Shown: positions 8,281-16,494 of the stretch, one piece after another
Layout: each line of letters opens with the position of its first letter
Numbering within the stretch: the stretch's first letter is position 1
Origin: Hofstenia miamia
Lineage: Eukaryota; Xenacoelomorpha; Acoela; Hofsteniidae
Length of the DNA: 27,135 nt
NCBI GenBank assembly: GCA_900660155.1
Contig: CABFPE010001611.1
Coordinates: 1 to 27,135 of the forward strand
Direction of reading: 5' to 3'
Notes under the pieces: generated by a model
Database searches by the model: none
Told to the model about the DNA's origin: nothing
The model's input: only the letters and a program-made list of their open reading frames with translations
Program-made: the position numbers and the translations under genes

Positions 8281-8855
8281 CTACCTCTGTCTCAAAAAAA
8301 ATCGTGATTGATGAAAAAGGTGACGTATACGAGGTAGATACCACAGTTTACAACCGAGTTGCGCTATGATTTGATGATGTGAAAAATTATACCTGAAGAA
8401 TGGCATTCACACCTTGTGTCACCATACAACAAGATAATGCCAGGCCGCAAATAAGGCGAAAAATTATGATGAAATTTTATGATGTTGATGGCATTACAGT
8501 TGTTAACCAGCCTTCTAATTTACCTGACCTAAATGTAAATGACACAGTCTATCAGCTAAAATTTAAAAAAGTGCAAGAACTTTACTTGATTAGCTTTGGC
8601 ATGCTGTGGAAAAAATCTATTTCGGAGCTGATTAGAATACACTGCTAAGTATATGGAATACTAAGTTGACGGTTGTAAATGAAATAATAAAGAGCAATGT
8701 AGTTCAGTGAAAGTTCCTAATTCTGGTAGGAGAAAACAGTTAGAGCTATGAACAATATCTTGTGGTTTTGTTATTTGTATTTGTGGAGTTCAACAATGTA
8801 CAAATATACAAATGTCTGAATTTTTACGAATCCCAATTTTTTGGGACGGAGGTAG
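8281..8855 (+). mobile_element. Deleted mariner-like element with Stowaway-like ends
   Basis: The left end is CTACCTCTGTCTCAAAAAAA. The right end, read on the other strand, is CTACCTCCGTCCCAAAAAAT. They agree at 17 of 20 positions and resemble the CTCCCTCCGT start of Stowaway/plant-type mariner elements. The left flank ends in TA; the right flank begins TG, which fits a mutated TA target duplication inside a TA tract. At about 575 bases it is less than half of a full-length mariner element. Only the second half of the transposase catalytic region remains. Confidence 0.75.
8400..8648 (+). pseudogene. Mariner-like transposase fragment
   Basis: The peptide carries TIQQDNARPQ (second catalytic Asp, residue 12) and VNQPSNLPDLNVND (third catalytic Asp, residue 48). 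The interval is about 35 residues. These are the signature blocks of mariner transposases (usually QQDNARPH and PPNSPDLNP-x-D). The first catalytic Asp, the helix-turn-helix domain and most of the N-terminus are absent, so it cannot encode an active enzyme. The open frame starts at an internal Met and ends soon after the third Asp. Upstream bases within the element show no continuous frame. It lies wholly inside the inverted repeats at 8281-8855, which agrees with a deletion derivative mobilised, if at all, in trans. Confidence 0.7.
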
Positions 8856-8870
8856 TGTATATATATAAAC

Positions 8871-9950
8871 ATGTCACATCGTACCCTAAAAAAGTTACTA
8901 CAACTAGCATGTAAATCTATAAATTTTTCATTTAATGAAGAAATATATCGACAAATAGATGGAATGTCAATGGGGTCACCACTTAGTCCAACATTAGCCA
9001 ACTTCGCAATGGATCTAATTGAGAGCAAATTCGAAAATCTTCAAAACATTAAACCTTTAATATACTGTAGATATGTCGATGATATCTTTGCAGGGTTTCA
9101 TTCAAAAGAAGATTCTATAAAGTTTTTGAAGCATTTGAATGAATATGTATCGGAAATCAAATTCACAATAGAACATGAAAAAGACAATAGGATAAACTTT
9201 CTTGATATCACAGTAACTAAGCATATAAATGACATTTCAACCAAATGGTACCAAAAGCCAACTTGTACAGGTTTATACATACAATTCTCATCAAATTGTG
9301 ATGAACGTCATAAAATCAATACCATTTCATGCTTAATCAATAGAATATTTGAATCATGCTCTAATTATAAAAGTTTAACAGAAAGTTTGGATAAAATAAC
9401 AGAGGATCTTAAAAATAATGGCTATCCACAAAAATTAATTCGTAAGATCATTGATAAAAAATTTTCATCCAAGAAACAACCATTAAATGCTACAAATAAC
9501 CAAGAAAAAACAAATATATACTGGAAGTTACCATTCATAAGAACACGAGAAGAACAAATGAAGACAACCATAAGAACATATAACAAAGAATTACAAGTTT
9601 CGAAAATTTGTCCAGTATTTTATGCAAAGAAAACCATGCAGATGTTCCTTAATAAAGATCATATACCGATTTCCCTGTCTTCTAATATCGTTTATTCATA
9701 CGACTGTGATGAATGTTCAAGTTCATACATTGGCGAGACTAGAAGACATTTAGAAACTCGGGCAAAAGAACATATAAGAGGGCATCTACAATCAGAAATA
9801 TATATTCATGGATGTGCACCTAAGCTAAAAAATTTTAACATACTAGTAAAGCATCGTAAAACTAAGATAGCAGAAGCCATATGTATTAAATCAACCAAGA
9901 AAAAATTAATAAATAAACAAAGACATCAATCAAATTTAAACATTTACTAA
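8871..9950 (+). CDS. Penelope-like RT C-terminus plus GIY-YIG endonuclease
   Basis: The 359 residues run without a break. The reverse transcriptase part has the GMSMGSPLSP block (31-40), the catalytic YVDD (68-71) and NRINFLDI (106-113), which is the thumb-side motif typical of Penelope elements. The linker is lysine-rich. The C-terminal GIY-YIG domain shows VYSYDC in place of a strict GIY (274-279), a C-x2-C pair (279, 282), YIGET (286-290), ARAKEH-like TRAKEH (296-301), His 313 and the metal-binding Glu 335 in AEAI. The frame is open a few codons upstream of the Met, so the Met is only nominal. Missing are the N-terminal domain and RT motifs before the GMSMG block, so the copy cannot retrotranspose alone. 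An intact frame with good motifs suggests fairly recent insertion. Confidence 0.9.
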   Translation: MSHRTLKKLLQLACKSINFSFNEEIYRQIDGMSMGSPLSPTLANFAMDLIESKFENLQNIKPLIYCRYVDDIFAGFHSKEDSIKFLKHLNEYVSEIKFTIEHEKDNRINFLDITVTKHINDISTKWYQKPTCTGLYIQFSSNCDERHKINTISCLINRIFESCSNYKSLTESLDKITEDLKNNGYPQKLIRKIIDKKFSSKKQPLNATNNQEKTNIYWKLPFIRTREEQMKTTIRTYNKELQVSKICPVFYAKKTMQMFLNKDHIPISLSSNIVYSYDCDECSSSYIGETRRHLETRAKEHIRGHLQSEIYIHGCAPKLKNFNILVKHRKTKIAEAICIKSTKKKLINKQRHQSNLNIY

Positions 9951-9997
9951 AGATCAAAAACATTTAAAGAAAAAGTTCGGGAACATTGCTACAAATG

Positions 9998-10050
9998 CTT
10001 GAAGATGACAACAATGTTTGTCGAAACATGTCGCGATAAAACCAATGACA
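9998..10050 (+). ncRNA. Hairpin-GAAAC tail, hammerhead-like but incomplete
   Basis: GACAA and TTGTC (10007-10011, 10018-10022) can pair over a six-base loop. They are followed by GAAAC and ATGTCGCG. Penelope-like elements are known to carry type I hammerhead ribozymes whose stem II is followed by GAAA and, after a very short stem III, a GUC cleavage site. Here that order is kept, but the CUGAUGA core expected before stem II reads TGAAGAT. The ribozyme is therefore decayed, or this is a different structured tail common to the family. Confidence 0.4.
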
Positions 10051-10159
10051 GTTTTCATAAATACTAGTAGATAATTTAATAGAGGAATAAAAGGCGAATC
10101 AAATGAGGCATCGGCATTTAAACAGTGACATGAAAAGTGCGGACTTTTTTATGACGCCA

Positions 10160-10162
<3 letters not shown>

Positions 10163-10205
<43 letters not shown>
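10163..10205. repeat. (TA)n microsatellite
   Basis: This is uninterrupted TA alternation for about 43 bases between the Penelope-like tail and the next block. Confidence 0.95.
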
Positions 10206-10208
<3 letters not shown>

Positions 10209-10330
10209 TCCAATAACACAATCTTTGTGCTGTTCATGTGATCGTTTATTAATTTTTCACAGGCCATCTTCAGTCAAACAACCCTTATCATTACCATTAT
10301 ATAAGTATGGATTTGATAGTTGTGAATTAG
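10206..10330 (-). mobile_element. Possible second Penelope-like tail, opposite orientation
   Basis: The minus strand reads TTTGACTGAAGATGGCCTGTG, followed by AATAAACGATCACATGAAC and then a short unique stretch up to the (TA)n tract. The CTGAAGATGGCC word, its position near the end and the adjoining TA repeat match the style of Penelope 3' tails. No coding homology is seen upstream, so the call is weak. Confidence 0.3.
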
Positions 10331-10991
10331 ATCATTCAGTCCCTTAGGATTTACCATTACCATTCCCGGTAGAAAGCAAGATTCCTAACATTCAAATTCT
10401 AATGAATGTGCAAGTTATGTGATAATAGCAAAATAATATAGACAATGTGATATTTCAAAATTCAGGTGTATGTGAGAAATTTTTCCAAAAGAAACCTCTG
10501 TGAAGTAGTTTGCTTATTAGTGTGCCTTTCTCACAACAAAATACATAAAAATAGAAGAGAAGCAAAAAATGTGATTGGCACTCTCTTGTTCTATTTACTG
10601 ATGCTCTAAACTCGTTAATTTCAGCAATTTTAAAATACATTAGGAAGCACTTCATCTCATGAAGGTAAACAACTAAGATAGAATGATTCACAATTAAACA
10701 ATTGAGCAACAAGTTTGGTTTTAACATTGCACGCCATCATGGCTTGTTTTAAATTCTGATTCATTATTTTAACATTTACTTCAGGATTTCTTAACCCAAC
10801 ACACGTGAAATTTAAATTTTAGTTCAAAGCGATATTTGAGTAAAACCCTCTTCTGGAGAAAATTTGGGATATTCGATTGAAGAATTACATCCATTGCCAA
10901 AGAAAAAAAATCTGTATTTCTTTTGTATGTTTACCGATTGAAGAACTTTCTCTAAAATTGCAATTCCTTTCTTCCGTCAAACAGAATATAA
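10331..10991. other. AT-rich stretch, no gene recognised
   Basis: Open frames here (for example 10455-10727 minus) are hydrophobic and low in complexity and show no motif. No repeats are evident. Confidence 0.35.
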
Positions 10992-10999
10992 TAAGCAAC

Positions 11000-11183
11000 C
11001 AGGGCATATGCAAGATTTTTTGAAGAGAAGAGAAATTTTTCAAATATTGAAAAAATAGACCATGAAAATGCATCTCACCGACTAATTTCGCATTTTTTAA
11101 TTTTTTTATAATTTTTTCTATTTAATGAATCAAAAGCAATGTTGAAAATCTAACAGGCGGGTTCTCTTTTGCGTACGTTACTG
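11000..11183. mobile_element. hAT-type MITE with perfect 8-bp target duplication
   Basis: The octamer taagcaac at 10992-10999 is repeated exactly at 11184-11191. The enclosed 184 bases begin CAGGGCATATGCAAG and end, on the other strand, CAGTAACGTACGCAAAAG. The ends share CAG and a TA(C/T)GCAA core but are otherwise diverged. Size, CAG termini and 8-bp duplication are the hallmarks of small hAT elements. The interior is T-rich and has no coding capacity. Confidence 0.75.
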
Positions 11184-11191
11184 TAAGCAAC

Positions 11192-11926
11192 AATAATTAA
11201 ATTTTGGCCAAACGTTTACTTATTTTTATAACAGCTATCAGATTTTCAAAACTGTGCTCCAAATGTTCAGAGCACCACTCTTATTTCAACTTTAAACTAT
11301 GTCAGAAATCGAAGCATTTCTAATCAAATTTCTTTGTAAGACATGTCTTAAAAAACCAGTTTAAAGAAAAAAATAGTGTTGTGATATAATTTGTTACAAT
11401 TTCTTAATTGACTAGAATCTAATATTTCCTTTTCGACAAAACATTTAGCAATTAAAAGGGAATACAAAATTTTTAATATATGCTTAGAAATATATATGTC
11501 ATTCGCATCACTACATTTGAGAAATATGGAGACTTACACTAGATTAAAAAGACAAATGATTAAAATTTAACAAACGAATAACGATCGGTGAAAATTTCAA
11601 TACATACCATATTATAATTAAACCTGACTCTGCAATGGACTCATTTCAAAAAACATCTTTCGCAGTAAAAAGTGCAATTGAGAGGAATTTTCAATGAACT
11701 TGAAATTTAAAACTAATTTCAGAAAATTTATTTTATGGATATCCATGGATCTAAAAGATAAGTATATTATTATGGTAAATTTGTAAGTACAATACCTTAA
11801 AATGAACAAAGAATATACACTCAACCATTTTGTTGTAAATTCTGACAATATTATACGAGTGTATCAATCATATCACACCATGAGAGCTAATTAAATGTTT
11901 GGAATAATAATCATAATATTAGAGCC
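11192..11926. other. AT-rich stretch, no gene recognised
   Basis: No coding homology, repeats or structured RNA were found. Confidence 0.35.
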
Positions 11927-12961
11927 CATGCATTGAGAGACATAAGGATCATTGATGGATCGGCCTATGATCTTTTTTGTGGATTGGATTGGATTGGATC
12001 AGAAAATATTCGATCCACGGCAATCCTGTCGGACAATTTTGAAGTAAATTTTATCTTGTTGCTTGAAACAACTTCAATTCATAGTAACACTGCAAAATGA
12101 TGATTCTTGATTTGGATATGATAAAATTAATAGGGGGGTAATGTCATAAAAAACAACATTTAAACTTAATAAATATATTACGATTACAGTTGATGACAAT
12201 CTTCGGAATTAGCATTTTACAAAGCTTACAAAAAAAGAAATGAATTTGTTGGAGTTGTGGCAAAGCAATTATCAATTTTCACTCATAATCAAAGTCACGT
12301 CAATCAGAAACGGATTTGTTTCTTGTGGTGTACTATTACAGACAAAAGCGATCTATTTCAAGCAAAAATGGACATTTGCTAAAAATTCAGTTCCACGCCC
12401 AGCAGAAATCCGGTTTGGCACCATTTCAATTATGGCCATTTCAGGCCCATTTTATGATCGTTGACAAAAATATTTCTTGAATTTTTGGTTTTCTTGAACG
12501 AAATTGACTGTATTAGATTGTAGTACTAGAAGAGCATGTGATACTATTGTAATATTTCAAAATTTAACACTGACTTTTCAACAGATTATATAAGATTCAC
12601 TTCATTTGAGTTGAAGCACTTAAAATTTTTTATTCAGATTTGAAAAAACAAATATATTTTAAATCCATGTTTATTTATTTTTAAAATACTTATTCAATCT
12701 AATACTAAAAATCTTTTAATAATTCGGAGCTTGAAATTCCGGATCTTCATTTGAGTTGAAGCACTTAAAATTTTTTATTCAGATTTGAAAAAACAAATAT
12801 ATTTTAAGTCCATGTTTATTTATTTTTAAGATACTTATTCAATCTAATACTAAAAATCTTTTAAAAATTCGGAGCTTGAAGTTTCGGATCCGGATCGGAT
12901 CTTAAAATTTTGGATCCGATTCCATCTCCGTCCTGTCCACCATCCACTAAAACAATGCCTG
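11927..12961. mobile_element. Candidate non-autonomous element with GGATC-rich ends
   Basis: The left side carries CATGCATTG, then GGATC/GGATT words including a (GGATT)3GGATC run at 11981-12000. The right side carries GGATCCGGATCGGATC and GGATCCGATTCC and ends, on the other strand, CAGGCATTGTTTTAG. CATGCATTG and CAGGCATTG match at eight of nine positions and could be the two termini, with GGATC repeats as subterminal motifs. No target duplication was found, so the borders are tentative. The interior has no recognisable coding sequence; the 145-bp duplication lies near the right end. Confidence 0.35.
12601..12890. repeat. 145-bp tandem duplication, two units
   Basis: Units 12601-12745 and 12746-12890 have equal length and differ at only about seven or eight positions that I can count. 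Each begins TTCATTTGAGTTGAAGCACT and ends with a CGGATC word. The low divergence indicates a recent duplication relative to the surrounding repeats. Confidence 0.95.
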
Positions 12962-13179
12962 GTATTGTAATATAATTTATTCAAAAATTTACTTTAATTG
13001 TAATAAAAAGTACTAAGTTATAGTAGTTCAGTATCATAATACAGGTATATATGTGTACAAGAGCATACTACAAAGCTATTTATATTAGCTTAAAATCATG
13101 TAGATAGTGTGTGATGCATGATCTACATGCATGTTGTCAGGAATTTTTTTTTGATTAAGACATTATATGAAGTGTCCAT
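12962..13179. other. AT-rich spacer
   Basis: Nothing was recognised between the GGATC-rich repeat and the protein fragment that follows. Confidence 0.35.
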
Positions 13180-13476
13180 TACGGATGAGGCAAGCCAAAG
13201 TATTTACCAGACTGAATTCATGGCTGATGATGCCGGCAATTGACCTAGAAAATGCAATGGGATCAGTTGAGAGGAATGCATGGAAATACATTTACATCTC
13301 TTGTTGAATGGTTTCTAAGAAATCATAAACATCATCGTTATCAGAACTTGGTTGATAATATGTTAAGATGTTATGAACGGTTGGTATGTAATATGTTGAT
13401 CAAGCTGCACTACCTTTACTCACATCTAGAATTTTTTCGATCGAATTTAGGTACTTTCAATGAAAAGCATGGTTAA
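13180..13476 (+). pseudogene. Fragment of a repeat-family protein of unknown function
   Basis: One frame gives ENAMGSVERNAW (about 13240-13275). After a one-base shift the next gives NTFTSLVEWFLRNHKH…NLVDNMLRCYERL, then CNMLIKLHYLYSHLEFF and SNLGTFNEKHG before a stop at 13474-13476. This matches what I recall of a protein that recurs in many arthropod and other invertebrate genomes. Its usual form there is AW-x-F…V…FLGN…CNMS-[IL]-K-x-HFLHSHLDFF…NLG…EQGERFHQD. The copy here stops just before the GERFHQD motif and lacks everything downstream and most upstream. The family is probably carried by a mobile element, but I cannot name it. Frameshift and truncation mark it as dead. Confidence 0.5.
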
Positions 13477-14770
13477 TGGAAGATGATGATGATGAGTAAT
13501 TACATATGGTCTCTCTTTTAATCATGAAAGTGACTTCAAACGAAAAAGTATTTCTTCTGTTCACTTTTGAAACAAAGTTTTTCATCTCTGTGAATTTCTA
13601 AACGTTATTTTAATTCAAAACGTGTATTCTCTCTTGAAACATATTTTGTACTATTGTTATCTGAATAACGAATTAATCTGAATCAACAAAATTATTTGCA
13701 CATTCTCACACCTGCATAATCAATAGATTTGTGCTTCAATAATAAGTTATAAATAATCTTGATGTTTTGTAAGTACTGACGAAATTTGTTATTCTGTTAA
13801 TGCTTTTTAATACATCCTAGTTATTGTTCATTAAACGCTTAATCAACTTGTATATATGTATAATCTATATGCCAAATTATGCAACTATTGGTTTATATGC
13901 AATAAATATAGATTCAAGCAATAAGGAAAAATGATTGAAACAAAAAACTAACAACATATTTCTGTTTTCAGGGTCAAATTTACCATAAACAATAAATATA
14001 TTGAGATAAACAAAATATTTTTGAAAAATTGCTTGTAATTAATTAAAAAAGCAAACAAATTTTTAACAACTTTCAAATTTTCAAATGAACAGGATTGAGT
14101 GATATCACAATGGCTAAACTAACTTGACCTCGTTCTTCTCAATTAAGAAATTAAACTGCACTTTGTCACGAAACAATGATTATAAAAATTTTGAAATAAT
14201 ATTAAGGTAAAGCGTATTTCCTTTGAAATCCAAAAAGAGACGGCTGGCAAGGTTAAGTATACACTTTCAATTAAGCATAATAACAAATTGTATACGAAAG
14301 AATATATTATAGAAATAAATATGATAAAATAAACGATTACGTGAAACGGGAGGGAGGAGAAGATATGTTATCGTGAGGGATGGTTAACTGTGAAAGTATA
14401 ATTGAATTTCGAAATAGCTGTTGAGGTAAGTATCCGTCTGTTTGCGTGAATTCGCACACTTGTAATGGGCAATTCAAACATCAAAATATATTTCAATTGA
14501 AAAATGTACTTCGCAAAATATGCGTAGGTTATTTTGCATGTAGGTGACATTAAAACACTTTTGACAAGTTTACAACTGCATATTTTTGTACAATAAATTC
14601 ATTAAACTCAGAACATAAAGCTTTGATTTAAAGTATAATTAGATACGGGGAAATATTAGCCAAAAAAACGTGTTTTCAACAGGATGAATACCAGTAATAA
14701 TAATTATGATAGATTGTGCAGTACACTATGTATAAAATTGTTGGTTGAATTTCTCCAGAAATCAATTTTC
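13477..14770. other. Long AT-rich stretch, no gene recognised
   Basis: No homology, exons or repeats were supported. Open frames present are short, such as 14368-14550 minus, and lack any motif. Confidence 0.35.
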
Positions 14771-14899
14771 TGCAGGGCTCTACCAAGACGACCCTTGGCA
14801 CTACTCCTAAATAATTAACAAAGGGACTCTAAATTTGCACACTGAATTTCGATATTACATTTTTGCCAAATTCAATTTCTCAACAAACATTATCCAAAA

Positions 14900-14967
14900 C
14901 CCCAAACCCCAATACAACTTTAACAAGGGGTTTGGGTCCCCAATAGAATTTAACAAGGTGGGCTGAG
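14900..14967. repeat. C-rich hairpin plus two 30-bp imperfect tandem units
   Basis: CCCAAACCCC (14901-14910) is an exact inverted repeat of GGGGTTTGGG (14927-14936) with a 16-base loop. Separately, CCCCAATACAACTTTAACAA (14907) recurs as CCCCAATAGAATTTAACAA (14938), each followed by a G-rich tail. The minus strand holds closely spaced G runs (GGGG, GGGG with T spacers) that could form a G-quadruplex. It may be part of an unidentified repeat whose borders are not visible. Confidence 0.6.
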
Positions 14968-15521
14968 CCCCCTGAGCACCCTCTCGAGAGTACACCTATT
15001 TTTTTAAAAAGGCTTTATTTACTAGAACCAAACGATCCCATTTTATTATAAGTATGTGTATTCTCACTCACATAATTTTCAGCAGGCACTTCAAAGTTAA
15101 CTAACATTCACAACTGAACTTATGACACAATGTCTACTTAGGGCATGATGTAACTGATGTGAAGAAAACTCATTTGAAGTAAATGAATTTTAAGCATATG
15201 TAAATTTATGTTTCTTTGATATTTTTGTTTGAAAGTTGGAAAACAAATTGTTGAATATGTCTACTATTGATTTTTTAGAAAAATCTTATTTTTGAGGGGT
15301 GCGGAATTTCTTCCCTTTCAACTTAGGGCATACACATGTGTAGCAGCAATATGGTCTGGCATGGAAGGGACGGGAACCAAATCCAATAGGACTAAATAGT
15401 GGAAGAGTCAATAAAATCCTGGGCCAGCGCAACCTTACCCCGGAGTCTACAGAACATTTTTAAATTCGGCTGAAATAATTGAAAAACGTGTCATATTGTG
15501 TTAAATTAATGCATAGAAAAA
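14968..15521. other. Non-coding stretch with a GC-richer patch
   Basis: About 15340-15460 is richer in G+C (for example ggtctggcatggaagggacgg) than its surroundings and may be an old repeat. No terminal repeats or open frame identify it. Confidence 0.3.
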
Positions 15522-15711
15522 CAGGATGTCCACGAAGTCTAGGTACATAAGAATTTTAATACTTTATTTATTTATGCTCACCTGAATTATGAATTGCAAA
15601 TAATGGAGATCATATTGAAAATATACTTTCTTAATCTTATAGTTAAATGAAATTGGTTGTTCTAAAGGTATGTATTCATCCCTAATGTACCTAGATTTTG
15701 TGGATACCCTG
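15522..15711. mobile_element. 190-bp MITE with inverted terminal repeats
   Basis: The left end is CAGGATGTCCACGAAGTCTA, continuing GGTACAT. The right end on the opposite strand is CAGGGTATCCACAAAATCTA, continuing GGTACAT. About 23 of 27 terminal bases match. Flanking octamers tagaaaaa and tacaacca agree at five of eight, which might be a decayed hAT-type duplication, but this is not compelling. The interior is AT-rich and non-coding. Confidence 0.75.
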
Positions 15712-16036
15712 TACAACCATTTTTATAATAGAACTTAAATATATGGCATGATCAATTCAAGAACTATTAATAAAATCAATTTATTGGCATATTCTTATTA
15801 ATTGGCAATTTGCCTGCAGGTTAAACCAAAACAAGACTTACTGTGACGCTTCTGTGACATAATGTAATTTACTAACAAACAAATGAGCATCTATGCAGAT
15901 GTCTGTTATGTGCATGTAAAGTAAACATAAAAATATTCTGCCTTTAAGATAATTTATTTATTCAGACATCAAAGTTTAGCCGAGTTGTTGTGAATAACAC
16001 CAAGTAAATAATTTTGTCTATTGATTGTAACCGTTT
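15712..16036. other. AT-rich spacer
   Basis: The minus-strand continuation of the hAT stump may extend a little way in from the right (an Ile-Asp-Lys-Ile-Ile-Tyr-Leu segment near 16000 fits the end of a hAT dimerisation domain). Otherwise nothing is seen. Confidence 0.3.
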
Positions 16037-16291
16037 TTAAGGCAATCGACTTGTGTTTGAAAATAACCTTTCTGAAGTGGCTTTATTAACTGGTACACCC
16101 AATAAAAATGTATCTAATTGACTTAAGTTTGGAAAATTTACAGCATTTTGACCCCACCATTTAATAACATCATCACAATGCATTATTGGCAGATCTGCAT
16201 AACGATTGACTTCGCTCAACTAGGCCTTTGTAGCACAAGAAAACTCATCCAGTACGGACCTATTAGTTGTATTAATTAATTCACTAGCCAA
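16037..16291 (-). pseudogene. C-terminal stump of an old hAT transposase
   Basis: The minus strand reads ASELINTTNRSVLDEF, a stop near 16220, then DDVIKWWGQNAVNFPNLSQL and GVPVNKATSERLFSNTSRL. This is the hAT dimerisation domain: usual form D-x-L-x-WW…FP-x-L…A…IP-x-[ST]-S-x-x-SER-x-FS. It keeps the SER motif whose Glu is the third catalytic residue. It differs clearly from both other hAT proteins in the window (compare SAESERHFS and CECERSASV), so it is a third family. It ends within a few bases of the Hermes-like element, which probably landed in it. No N-terminal half was found on the far side of that element. Confidence 0.7.
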
Positions 16292-16391
16292 TTAAAGCAT
16301 AGGTGTAAACCGGTCGAGAAATTGCTGACCCGACCGGTACCGGCACTAATTGAAACCGGTTGACCGGCATTCCAATTTATCTAAATCTAAT

Positions 16392-16394
<3 letters not shown>

Positions 16395-16433
<39 letters not shown>
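16395..16433. repeat. (AT)n microsatellite
   Basis: Pure AT alternation of about 38 bases lies inside the Hermes-like element, between its left end and the transposase stop codon. Confidence 0.95.
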
Positions 16434-16438
<5 letters not shown>

Positions 16439-16494
16439 GTATGTATCAAAAATGTATTTAAAAACAAAATGAGTGTGTATAGGGCTAGATAATG

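Larger units (their letters stand above)
8862..10162 (+). mobile_element. 5'-truncated Penelope-like retroelement
   Basis: The block starts abruptly at the last RT motifs, right after the TA remnant beside the mariner-like element. It contains one open frame and a 3' tail with a GAAGATGACAAC hairpin followed by GAAACATGTC, and ends at a (TA)n tract. Loss of the 5' half of the RT is typical of Penelope-like copies, which truncate during insertion. The (TA) sequence on both sides suggests insertion into, or generation of, a TA tract. Confidence 0.8.

Noticed and set aside
12240..12464. 74-codon frame inside the GGATC-rich island
   Set aside because: Composition and context give no support, and it shares nothing with a known family.
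14773..14998. Possible hAT element starting CAGGGCTCTACC and ending near CGAGAGTACACC
   Set aside because: The ends match poorly and no 8-bp target duplication could be found at any plausible border.
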